Positions 1 through 6,999 of a stretch of 57,363 nt of DNA are shown here, piece by piece (the stretch's first letter is position 1; every line of letters begins with the position of its first letter). The stretch comes from Verrucomicrobiota bacterium (lineage in GTDB: Bacteria; Verrucomicrobiota; Verrucomicrobiia; Verrucomicrobiales; DEV007): positions 1 through 57,363 of the forward strand of contig DAOUQC010000021.1 in assembly GCA_030625775.1 (NCBI GenBank), written 5' to 3'. The position numbers and the translations under genes were made by a program. The notes beneath the pieces are model-generated. The model made no database searches and was not told the origin of the DNA. It was given only the letters and a program-made list of their open reading frames with translations.

Positions 1-881
1 GACGGTTTATCTGCACGCTCTTTACGGGAGATCAAATGATTCAATATCCGCGATAGCGACTCCCTTGAATTCGGGTCAATCTCATAGATCCGGTTATAAG
101 GTGTCATTTTTTCCTCTGCCCACTGATGACTGTGGTGGGGTTTCAACAAATAACGTGTGGCCACGAAGTCATTCTCATCCAATGCATGCAATCCCATCTG
201 CTCACTCACCGGCGGCATGTGGGTCCACTGATTATATATGTGCGCCACCCCATGCCTTTTGAGCGTGGCAAAGTACTCGGGGTGCAAGAGATTTGGATTG
301 CGGATCTCCACCCCATACTGCCAGCCTTTGGGCAAATCAGCAAAAAACTTATCCAACTCTGCAACAAAATCCTGACCATGGGCAAAATCCTCCTTGGTGA
401 AATGTGAGAACTCAAAAATCAATATCCCTATTTTTCCCCGGAAGGGCTCGAGGTAGCGAAGGAATAAATACTGTAGTGTCAGTGCATTGAGAAAACTCTC
501 ATTTGGCTGTCCCGCTCGATCTCCGAAAGCTTTCATCTTGGGAAAGTTTTTGATGGTAATCTCATCCGGCACTTTGAAGGAAAATTTGAATCCCTCCGGC
601 ACCTGATCCATCAAGCCATCAATGTAACCCTCCTTCGGAAAGCGATAATAAGTCGCATCGACACACACCGACCGAAAACAGGCCGCATATTCTTCCAGAC
701 ATGACCTCTCAAAACTCGCCTTGGAAAAAACCTTGTTCCAGAGGTAGCGTTCCTCGTCATAAAGCATGCCACACCAGCCCTGGTACTTCCAGGAACTGGT
801 GCCAAGGTACACCTGGTGGTCATCAGCCAGGCCGTCGAGCAAAGGTTTTAGATTTTCGCGTCGAAACAACATCGCAGGCAT
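1..881 (-). CDS. DUF72 (YecE-like) family protein, C-terminus cut by window edge
   Basis: Translating the minus strand from ATG 881 (or ATG 872; an in-frame TAG lies just upstream) gives 293 residues running off the window start. Seen: YLGTSSWKYQGWCG near residue 21, CVDATYYRFP near 70, PEGFKFSFKVPDEIT near 92, then VEIRNPNLL and YLLKPHHSHQW. These match DUF72/YecE proteins, TIM-barrel-like folds of unresolved biochemical role. The N-terminal GTSSW and the VEIRN block are the usual landmarks. It is the first gene after sufU on the same strand, about 160 bases downstream, so it may be read through from the suf genes but has room for its own promoter. Family certain, function unknown. Confidence 0.85.
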   Translation of the reverse strand, partial: MPAMLFRRENLKPLLDGLADDHQVYLGTSSWKYQGWCGMLYDEERYLWNKVFSKASFERSCLEEYAACFRSVCVDATYYRFPKEGYIDGLMDQVPEGFKFSFKVPDEITIKNFPKMKAFGDRAGQPNESFLNALTLQYLFLRYLEPFRGKIGILIFEFSHFTKEDFAHGQDFVAELDKFFADLPKGWQYGVEIRNPNLLHPEYFATLKRHGVAHIYNQWTHMPPVSEQMGLHALDENDFVATRYLLKPHHSHQWAEEKMTPYNRIYEIDPNSRESLSRILNHLISRKERADKP

Positions 882-954
882 GTTGCCTATCTACGGAGCA
901 CAACGCTAGCAAAAAATAAGCCTCTTTCTCTACCGGAAGAAAATGTTCAGGAGG

Positions 955-1033
955 TTCACCATGAAGCAACTGAAGAATATGAAGGTTAAGAAAGAAGCAG
1001 GTATTTTTATTTCTTCATGAACTTCATGGTGAA
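955..1033. repeat. 12-bp inverted repeat in the sufU-DUF72 gap
   Basis: TTCACCATGAAG (955-966) is repeated in inverse orientation as CTTCATGGTGAA (1022-1033), 55 bases apart. The right arm is preceded by a near-direct copy, giving CTTCATGAACTTCATGG. The arms lie between sufU and the DUF72 gene. There is no U-run typical of a terminator, so it may be a small interspersed repeat rather than a transcription signal. Confidence 0.4.
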
Positions 1034-1044
1034 AAATCCCTCTT

Positions 1045-1515
1045 CTATTTTTTCGCCGCTTCGGTCGACACGGAGGCCTCATCTTTCAGCGCTGCCAACA
1101 GAGCGTGCCAGGCGAGAGTTGCACATTTGATCCGTGCAGGGAATTTTCGTACCCCCGCCAGAGCTGCAAGGTCCCCCATCGTCATCAGATCAATCTCCGG
1201 TTCATCCTGGTCGGTCAACAAGTCCACCACTTCGGCAACTTTTGCCTCGATCTCATCCGCCGACAGACCCTTGACCGCAGAAGTCATGATCGATGCCGAA
1301 GCTTTTGAAATAGCACAGCCTTCTCCGGTAAACGTCACCGCTTCGACATTGCCTTTGCCCTGTTCCGCCTGGCGCAGGTAAACTTTCAATCTGTCACCGC
1401 AGAGCGGATTAAAGCCCTCGGCTTCACCGGTATGCGGATCCAGTTCGCCTTCATTGTGAGGGTGTTTGTTGTGTGACAGAATAATGTCCTGATACAGGTC
1501 TGAAAGATCGTCCAT
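1045..1515 (-). CDS. sufU: SufU-type Fe-S cluster assembly / sulfur-transfer protein
   Basis: 156 residues of the IscU/NifU-N superfamily. Zinc or cluster ligands are visible as C39 and D41 (NPLCGD), C67 (GEGCAIS) and C131 (IKCATLAWH). The insert between the second and third cysteines is the SufU hallmark that separates it from IscU. In this family SufU accepts persulfide sulfur from SufS and passes it to the cytosolic Suf scaffold. The gene lies 24 bases downstream of sufS on the same strand, the normal SUF pairing. sufB, sufC and sufD are not in the window, so the scaffold must be encoded elsewhere. Confidence 0.92.
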   Translation of the reverse strand: MDDLSDLYQDIILSHNKHPHNEGELDPHTGEAEGFNPLCGDRLKVYLRQAEQGKGNVEAVTFTGEGCAISKASASIMTSAVKGLSADEIEAKVAEVVDLLTDQDEPEIDLMTMGDLAALAGVRKFPARIKCATLAWHALLAALKDEASVSTEAAKK

Positions 1516-1539
1516 GGAATTAATAAGAAGTTAGAATCT

Positions 1540-2751
1540 TCAAGCGAACATTTTTTGAACTTTGCAAATCGCAGCAACCAGACTGTCCGCTTCTTGAGTG
1601 GTATTGTAAAAGGCAAATGACGCTCGGGCTGTTCCCGATACTTTCAAGTGATCCATCAGTGGCTGTGCACAATGATGGCCGGCACGAATGGCGACCCCTT
1701 CCGTATCGAGAATGGTCCCAATATCGTGCGGGTGAATACCTGCAAGAGTGAATGAAATCACCCCCACTTTATCCTCAGCCGTACCGTGAATGGTCAGCCC
1801 TTCGATTTCGCCCATCGCTGCGCCGGCATAATCGAGCAGCTCCTTTTCGTAGCTCTCGATCTCTGCGTGCCCGATCCCGTTCAGGTAATCAACCGCAGCC
1901 CCCAGCCCAATCGCTCCGCTGATGTTTGGCGTGCCTGCCTCGAACCGCTCTGGAATCCCGCGGAAAGTCGTTTTTTCAAAACTCACTTGTTCGATCATAT
2001 CTCCGCCGCCCTGATAAGGAGGCATGGAACTTAGCAGCTTTTCCTTTCCCCACAGCACACCAACCCCGTCCGGGCCAAACATTTTGTGACTGGAAAAAGC
2101 ATAAAAATCGCAGCCTATATCCTGCACATCGACACACAGGTGAGGCACTGCCTGAGCCCCATCGACCAGCACCATCGCCCCTTGTTCTTTGGCCAGCCGG
2201 GTCATTTCCTTTACTGGATTGATCGTGCCCAGAGCATTCGATACATGGGTAAAGGCCGCCACCTTGGTTCGGCTGTTCAATTTTGCAGCAAAGTCATCCA
2301 GATCAAGCTCACCCTTTTCAGTGATCCCCGCCACTTGAATCACCAGCCCCCGTTTTTCCGCGAGTAACTGCCAAGGAACAATATTCGCATGGTGCTCCAT
2401 CAAGGTCAGCAAAATCTCATCACCTTGCTGCAAGCGAGTGCCATAACTACTAGTCACCAGATTGATTGCTTCCGTGGTGCCTCGCACAAACAATACTTCA
2501 CGCTCTTCGGGGGCATTAATCATTTTAGCCAGGCGCACCCTCGCCCGGTCATACTGATCCGTGGCGTCCATACTCAGGTAGTGAACCCCACGATGAATGT
2601 TTGAATTTTCGTACTCAAAAAAGTGCGAGATTTTGTCGATCACCGCGCGGGGCTTCTGGGTCGTAGCCCCGTTGTCGAGATACACCAGTGGCTTCCCGCT
2701 CACCTCGCGGGACAAAATTGGAAAATCAGATCGGACGGCAGCAATATTCAT
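1540..2751 (-). CDS. sufS: Cysteine desulfurase SufS
   Basis: 403 residues, the usual SufS length, class V aminotransferase fold using PLP. Seen: the N-terminal block YLDNGATTQKP; the aspartate in VLVDGAQAVPH that pairs with PLP; the PLP lysine in SSHKMFGPDG (about residue 224); and the catalytic cysteine in RAGHHCAQPLM (about residue 361), with RASFAFYNT near the end. It takes sulfur from cysteine as an enzyme persulfide, releasing alanine, and hands it to SufU encoded immediately downstream. ATG 2751 starts directly on the conserved N-terminus. It is a group II (SufS) rather than IscS enzyme. Confidence 0.95.
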   Translation of the reverse strand: MNIAAVRSDFPILSREVSGKPLVYLDNGATTQKPRAVIDKISHFFEYENSNIHRGVHYLSMDATDQYDRARVRLAKMINAPEEREVLFVRGTTEAINLVTSSYGTRLQQGDEILLTLMEHHANIVPWQLLAEKRGLVIQVAGITEKGELDLDDFAAKLNSRTKVAAFTHVSNALGTINPVKEMTRLAKEQGAMVLVDGAQAVPHLCVDVQDIGCDFYAFSSHKMFGPDGVGVLWGKEKLLSSMPPYQGGGDMIEQVSFEKTTFRGIPERFEAGTPNISGAIGLGAAVDYLNGIGHAEIESYEKELLDYAGAAMGEIEGLTIHGTAEDKVGVISFTLAGIHPHDIGTILDTEGVAIRAGHHCAQPLMDHLKVSGTARASFAFYNTTQEADSLVAAICKVQKMFA

Positions 2752-2822
2752 GAACTAAACAGGCTGAAAGGCCTGTCTATCCCTAGCACGTATCCTGCAC
2801 TTGTGCTGCCAAAATTTACCAA

Positions 2823-3341
2823 CTAACGAGCTTCTCCAAGCATCGCCACCGTCGGTCTGACCACCACTGGCTTCAGAGTGCCCCGGCTGTCTTTTGGCCA
2901 GTCTGCCCCCTGCTTGATCCATCGGTAAATCAGCTCATGCTCTTCTTTTGTCATCCGATGCTTTTCAGGCGGCATCGCCTCTTTGCTGCCATACTGCAAT
3001 TTTAATACCAAATAAAATTTACTGGTCTCAGGGTGTTTGGGAATAATGAAGGGGCCAGCCTCCCCCGGAGTGAACGCCAACTTGCGCGTCTCCAGATTCA
3101 AATCTCCCAATAACAGCCCCGTATTGTGACAACGCAGACAATAATTCTCCAGCAAGGGTTTCACATCCGTCAAAAAATTTACTTTTTTGTCCCCAGCCTT
3201 CTTATCCTCCTTCTTAGCTGGCGCACCGCCTTCGCCTGCCTCGCCACCCGGCTTCGTGCTTTCGCAGCCCGCCATCATCAAGCCCGCCATCATGCCCACG
3301 GCACTGATGCCCCCCATTTTCTGTAGCCAATGTTTTATCAT
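2823..3341 (-). CDS. Planctomycete-type cytochrome c domain lipoprotein
   Basis: 172 residues. A hydrophobic N-terminus ends in a lipobox (LMMAGC, Cys 26), followed by a Gly/Lys/Glu-rich linker, so it is probably an outer-membrane or periplasmic lipoprotein. The body has one heme-binding CLRCH and a candidate Met ligand in KEAMPPE, within the pattern DVKPLLENYCLRCH ... LNLETRK ... PEKHRMTKEEHELIYRWIKQGADW. That order matches the PSCyt1 (PF07635) domain common in Planctomycetes and Verrucomicrobia. It stands alone, without the PSD1 domains it is often fused to, so its redox partner is unknown. Confidence 0.85.
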   Translation of the reverse strand: MIKHWLQKMGGISAVGMMAGLMMAGCESTKPGGEAGEGGAPAKKEDKKAGDKKVNFLTDVKPLLENYCLRCHNTGLLLGDLNLETRKLAFTPGEAGPFIIPKHPETSKFYLVLKLQYGSKEAMPPEKHRMTKEEHELIYRWIKQGADWPKDSRGTLKPVVVRPTVAMLGEAR

Positions 3342-3454
3342 AATTCTTATCCTATGTAAAAAGTTTAACGGTATTCCCCTCCACTGACCATAGCCAATTC
3401 AAAAAAAATGCTGTGCAGGAATTATTCTTATTCATTCGTGGGCTCGACTATCAA

Positions 3455-3886
3455 CTAGCCCAGTTTTTTCTCCATCAAGCGATGGAAAATCCCTGCTTCA
3501 ATAAACTCCTTAGTGTCCGTCACTATAAATCCAATGCTTTCATAAAACGGAATCGTCCAAGTCTGCGAATGCAATACTAGGCTGGACAAGCCTTGCCTCC
3601 GAGCGTCTTCCTCTAGCTCAGCGACCAGAGCCGCCCCAACTCCACATCGCCGCCACGATTTCAAGACCGCAACTCGTCCGACTCTGCCTTCTGGCATCAA
3701 ACGCGCCGTACCGATCACCACGCCCTCTTCATCTTCTGCCAACACCTGCACACATTGATCATCCAAACCATCCACTTCCAATTCCTCCGGCACTTGCTGC
3801 TCTGATACAAACACCTCATGCCTCACCTGCAACAGGCTTTCTCTGCACTCATCCCAATCAGCCACTCTAATAAAAAACCTTTTCAT
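3455..3886 (-). CDS. GNAT family N-acetyltransferase
   Basis: 143 residues from ATG 3886. This start is chosen because AGGGAG sits about 5 bases upstream; the longer open frame runs back over the divergent DksA gene. Acetyl-CoA-binding motif A is seen as VGRVAVLKSWRRCGVGAALVAELEEDARRQG, followed by LVLHSQTWTIPFYESIGF, the usual beta4-alpha3-beta5 path of GNAT enzymes. The early segment VRHEVFVSEQQVPEELEVDGLD resembles the ElaA/YjdJ-like group. Substrate unknown. Only 34 bases separate its start from the divergent dksA-like gene. Confidence 0.88.
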   Translation of the reverse strand: MKRFFIRVADWDECRESLLQVRHEVFVSEQQVPEELEVDGLDDQCVQVLAEDEEGVVIGTARLMPEGRVGRVAVLKSWRRCGVGAALVAELEEDARRQGLSSLVLHSQTWTIPFYESIGFIVTDTKEFIEAGIFHRLMEKKLG

Positions 3887-3920
3887 TGCTCCCTTCTTTT
3901 GATTATAACCCATTTTTAAA

Positions 3921-4259
3921 GTGGTGTTGAGTATTGACGACATTATTAAACTAGAGCAAATCGCCTCGGAAGAACTTGAGCGTTTGCAAAAAGAGATCGC
4001 CGGCTCGGGTGACGAGGTGGCCGCCATTTCTCCCGATAAGGCAATCGGGCGTTTGTCACGGCTTGATGCCATGCAGATGCAGCAGGTTGCCAAGGCTGCC
4101 CAACGGCGACGCGAAGACCGGGTTACTGCCTTGCAAAATGCCCTCGACCGTATTGATTCCGGGCGTTTTGGCCAGTGCGAGCTCTGCAAGGAATGGATCT
4201 CTCTCGACCGTTTGAAAGCTCAACCCGAAGCCTCCCGTTGCGGAGATTGCGCTGGCTAG
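3921..4259 (+). CDS. DksA/TraR-type C4 zinc-finger protein
   Basis: 112 residues with a coiled-coil-like N-terminal half (IASEELERLQKEIAG ... AKAAQRRREDRVTALQNALDRI) and a C-terminal four-cysteine finger, CELC ... CGDC, spaced as in DksA/TraR. Such proteins bind the secondary channel of RNA polymerase and alter promoter response, often with ppGpp. It is shorter than E. coli DksA (151 aa), closer to the small DksA-like group. The start is uncertain: tandem GTG codons at 3921 and 3924, no good ATG and no clear Shine-Dalgarno. Expression may be linked to the divergent GNAT gene because the shared intergenic space is so small. Confidence 0.82.
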   Translation: MVLSIDDIIKLEQIASEELERLQKEIAGSGDEVAAISPDKAIGRLSRLDAMQMQQVAKAAQRRREDRVTALQNALDRIDSGRFGQCELCKEWISLDRLKAQPEASRCGDCAG

Positions 4260-4319
4260 GACTTCTCCTATATTACACACAACACCTTCCTTCCACGTTG
4301 CTTTTTTGACCCATCCTTT

Positions 4320-5459
4320 ATGAAACCCGAAGACAATCCCTATGCAGAACTCATCCGCCAGACCAGACAACTCAGCCAGGCCTCACGAAAGGATCTCGCA
4401 GAAGCAGTAAAAAATGCGCGATCAACTGTAGGACGACAAGTCGATCAACTAGTCTTGGCCAATTACCTCGTTGAGCTCGGACCCGAGTCCATGTCCTCTG
4501 CAGGACGCCCCCGAATTCTTCTCGAACTCAACCCCGAGGCAGGCTGTTTTTTCGGAGTTGATTTCGAAGCACGATCCCTGTTCGGGGTCGCCGTTGATTT
4601 TGCCCAGAATACCATCGCCCGCCACACCATCACCCACCAGTGTCCGCCTTCAGCAGACCAACTGATCCACTCTATCAAACTGCTGCTCCGTCACCTACAT
4701 GACGAAGTGGGCAAACGCCCTCCGCTCGCAATTGGACTCGGCGTCCCGGGGCACGTTGATCCCAACAGGGGGCTGGCGCTTCATTACGAGCACATTTCTG
4801 CCTGGCACAACATTCCCCTCGCCGAGGAGATGAAATCCACCTTTAAGGTGCCCGTCTTCCTCGAAAACAATACCCGTACAATGATCTTGGCTGAACGCTG
4901 GTTTGGCAACGCTTCAGGTTGCGATCATTTGATCTGTCTCAATGTGCGCACCGGGCTTTCAGTCGCCGTCATTTCAGGGGGCCAACTGTTACGAGGTTCA
5001 CACAATCTCGCTGGAGAAATCCGCGGTTGGCCGGCCCCTCAAAATCATGAGACGCAGGAGCAAAAATCACTGGAAGAAGTCGGCGCCTTATCCGCCATTC
5101 TAGAACCCTATGTAGGAGAAGGTAATGATCTGACTTCAGCCTGGACTCGTTTCAGGGATCAGCTCGAGTTCAAGGACCCTGTAGCCATGAAAAAGCTAAC
5201 AGATATCGCCTGTGTTCACGGTGAGACAGCCGCTATTCTCACGCAGCTTCTCAATCCTGAAAAAATCATCCTCACCGGCCCACTGAGTGAAATCGGTGAC
5301 AACTATCTTGATCTGGTGAAATCAGCCTCCGCAGCCGCTTTGCAAGGACTTCACTACACACCTCCTTCGATTCAGCTATCCACCCTGGGACAGTATTCCG
5401 GGGCTATCGGAGCCGCCGCCCTTGCCCTGCAACAGTGGACTCCGGATATTCAAGCCTAG
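4320..5459 (+). CDS. ROK-family transcriptional regulator
   Basis: 379 residues. An N-terminal winged-helix HTH (about residues 10-60, SRKDLAEAVKNARSTVGRQVDQL) is followed by GRPRILLELN and a ROK sugar-sensor domain (FFGVDFE, IGLGVPGHVD, LENNTRT, GEIRGWP). ROK kinases have END in the third motif; here it is ENN, so the catalytic Asp is lost. The CxCGxxGCxE zinc motif that normally follows GEIGH is also absent. The protein therefore looks like a pure sugar-responsive DNA-binding sensor. It precedes a perfect palindrome and the oxidoreductase/transporter genes it probably controls. Confidence 0.88.
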   Translation: MKPEDNPYAELIRQTRQLSQASRKDLAEAVKNARSTVGRQVDQLVLANYLVELGPESMSSAGRPRILLELNPEAGCFFGVDFEARSLFGVAVDFAQNTIARHTITHQCPPSADQLIHSIKLLLRHLHDEVGKRPPLAIGLGVPGHVDPNRGLALHYEHISAWHNIPLAEEMKSTFKVPVFLENNTRTMILAERWFGNASGCDHLICLNVRTGLSVAVISGGQLLRGSHNLAGEIRGWPAPQNHETQEQKSLEEVGALSAILEPYVGEGNDLTSAWTRFRDQLEFKDPVAMKKLTDIACVHGETAAILTQLLNPEKIILTGPLSEIGDNYLDLVKSASAAALQGLHYTPPSIQLSTLGQYSGAIGAAALALQQWTPDIQA

Positions 5460-5483
5460 ACGATGAATTTCTCACGTAATCAC

Positions 5484-5523
5484 GCCAATTGAATTAATTT
5501 CGTTTGAAATTAATTCAATTGGC
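5484..5523. promoter_or_regulatory. Perfect 18-bp palindrome, probable ROK repressor operator
   Basis: GCCAATTGAATTAATTTC (5484-5501), a GTTT spacer, then the exact reverse complement (5506-5523). It is very AT-rich with an AATTTC...GAAATT core, similar in style to known ROK operators (Mlc, NagC, XylR). It lies directly after the ROK gene and 38 bases before the Gfo/Idh/MocA start, overlapping a candidate -35 element. There is no U-run, so a terminator is less likely than an operator. Confidence 0.6.
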
Positions 5524-5547
5524 TTTACTTTGTTATGATATTAAAAT
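5519..5547 (+). promoter_or_regulatory. Candidate sigma70-like promoter for the oxidoreductase operon
   Basis: TTGGCT (5519-5524), 17 bases, TAAAAT (5542-5547), ending 13 bases before the ATG at 5561. The -35 falls inside the right arm of the palindrome, which would suit repression by steric block. It rests on consensus resemblance only. Confidence 0.3.
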
Positions 5548-5560
5548 AAAACAGGCCTGC

Positions 5561-6883
5561 ATGATGAAAAAATCCCCTTCTCCTGAACCCCCCGCCAGTC
5601 GTCGGCACTTTTTGAAAAGCTCTGCTGCTGCCAGCACTCTGGCTCTTTTGCCTCAAGCCGTGCATGCGGCGGCAAATGATACGATCAAACTCGGCGTGGT
5701 AGGTTGTGGAGGGCGTGGCACCGGAGCCGCCGCCCAAGCTATGACCGCTGACGACGGGGTCAAACTGGTTGCCGTCTGTGATGTCGATCGGGACATGGCC
5801 CAACAGAAAGTCGAGCTGTTGAAAAAACAAAAAAGCAATCAGGTCGACGTACCAAGCGATCAGATTTTTTCCGGTTTTGAGGATTATAAAAATGTCATTT
5901 CTGCTTGCGACGTGGTGATCCTTGCCACCTCCCCCGGTTTCCGGCCACAGCATTTTGAAGAAGCGGTGAGACAAGGCAAGCATGTTTTCATGGAGAAACC
6001 GGTCGCCACCGATGTGCATGGCATCAAACGTGTGCTCGAAGCGGCCAGGGTCGCCAAGAAAAAAAATCTCAAGGTTGGCGTCGGACTTCAACGACGCCAC
6101 CAGCCCACTTACCAGGACTACATCAAACGGATTCAGGACGGCGCGCTGGGTGACATCATTTATATGCGCGCCTTCTGGGATGGTTCGGCCCGCGCAGGAA
6201 AGGAAAAACTGGCTGGAGAAACAGAGTTGCAATACCAGATCCGCAACTGGTACTATTTTACCTGGCTATCGGGTGACCACAATGTTGAGCAACATGTCCA
6301 CAACCTCGATGTGTGCAACTGGGCGAAAGGCAATGTTCATCCGGTTCGTGCTCAGGGAATGGGCGGCCGTGAGGTTCGCGACAAAAAAATTAACGGCCAG
6401 ATCTTCGATCATCATTTCATCGAATACGAATACGCTGACGGCTCACGAATGTTTTCCCAGTCACGCCAGATCCCTAAATGCTGGAGATCAGTCAGTGAAT
6501 CGATCACCGGCACCAAAGGCGAAGCTCATTTCGAACGTGGACGTTTTTCCATCACTGGTCCGAATGCCACGGCCAAAAGATTGCGCAAAGGCGAAGACGG
6601 ACATCAGCTCGAACATTACCCGTTGTTTGATGCCATACGGAAAAATATTCCCTACAACGAAGCCGAACACGGCGTCAACGCCACGATGACCGCCATACTC
6701 GGGCGCATGTCCAACTACTCGGGCCAAGCCGTCACCTGGGATGAAGCAATGGCTTCCGACATGACCCTGGTGCCCGACGATCTCACCAATTTTGATTCCC
6801 CCGCCCCCGTGCAACCCGATGCCGAGGGCTGGTATCCGGTAGCCGTCCCCGGTATCAGCAAACCCTACGAAGTCTGGTATTAA
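5561..6883 (+). CDS. Tat-exported Gfo/Idh/MocA family oxidoreductase
   Basis: 440 residues from ATG 5561. The open frame extends to a TTG at 5504, but that lies within the palindrome and the signal peptide argues for 5561. A twin-arginine signal SRRHFLK plus hydrophobic stretch ends near VHAAAND. Then the NAD(P)-binding GVVGCGGRGTG, CDVDRD, and the family EKPVATDVHG motif, with a C-terminal substrate domain (HNVEQHVHNLDVCNW). The family oxidises or reduces sugars or cyclitols. Tat export implies folding with cofactor in the cytoplasm and action in the periplasm, as for many Planctomycete/Verrucomicrobial members. It is the first gene after the probable ROK operator. Confidence 0.92.
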   Translation: MMKKSPSPEPPASRRHFLKSSAAASTLALLPQAVHAAANDTIKLGVVGCGGRGTGAAAQAMTADDGVKLVAVCDVDRDMAQQKVELLKKQKSNQVDVPSDQIFSGFEDYKNVISACDVVILATSPGFRPQHFEEAVRQGKHVFMEKPVATDVHGIKRVLEAARVAKKKNLKVGVGLQRRHQPTYQDYIKRIQDGALGDIIYMRAFWDGSARAGKEKLAGETELQYQIRNWYYFTWLSGDHNVEQHVHNLDVCNWAKGNVHPVRAQGMGGREVRDKKINGQIFDHHFIEYEYADGSRMFSQSRQIPKCWRSVSESITGTKGEAHFERGRFSITGPNATAKRLRKGEDGHQLEHYPLFDAIRKNIPYNEAEHGVNATMTAILGRMSNYSGQAVTWDEAMASDMTLVPDDLTNFDSPAPVQPDAEGWYPVAVPGISKPYEVWY

Positions 6884-6924
6884 ATAAAACTCGACCAACC
6901 GCAGACGAAACCTACATTCTCCAT

Positions 6925-6990
6925 TCTTAATCCCTAATCCCTAATTGCCTCAGGCTGTCTCGGCTTCGCCTCGGCTCCTAATTCTAAAAT
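6925..6990 (+). other. Repetitive leader DNA before the MFS gene
   Basis: The 116-base gap before the transporter contains ATTCTTAATCCCTAATCCCTAATT, a direct repetition of a TAATCCC unit, followed by the GC-rich CTGTCTCGGCTTCGCCTCGGCTCC and then CTAATTCTAAAATTAAATC. The composition differs sharply between halves. No clear promoter or terminator was recognised. It may be an interspersed microrepeat. Confidence 0.35.
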
Positions 6991-6999
6991 TAAATCACT

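Noticed and set aside
1386-1616. Minus-strand 76-aa frame spanning the sufU/sufS junction
   Set aside because: It overlaps both supported genes in another frame and has no motif.
3887-4189. N-terminal extension of the GNAT frame (to 4189)
   Set aside because: It is the antisense of the DksA-like gene; a good Shine-Dalgarno sits before ATG 3886.
5504-5560. Upstream TTG start for the Gfo/Idh/MocA gene
   Set aside because: It would start inside the palindrome and put 19 residues before the Tat signal; ATG 5561 is more natural.
5525-6232. 235-aa minus-strand frame opposite the oxidoreductase
   Set aside because: No family pattern; it is a shadow of the plus-strand gene. The same holds for long minus frames at 7332-7766, 11007-11564, 13828-14376, 36284-36955, 40567-41133, 47185-47601, 48665-49300, 50453-51025 and 52184-52909.
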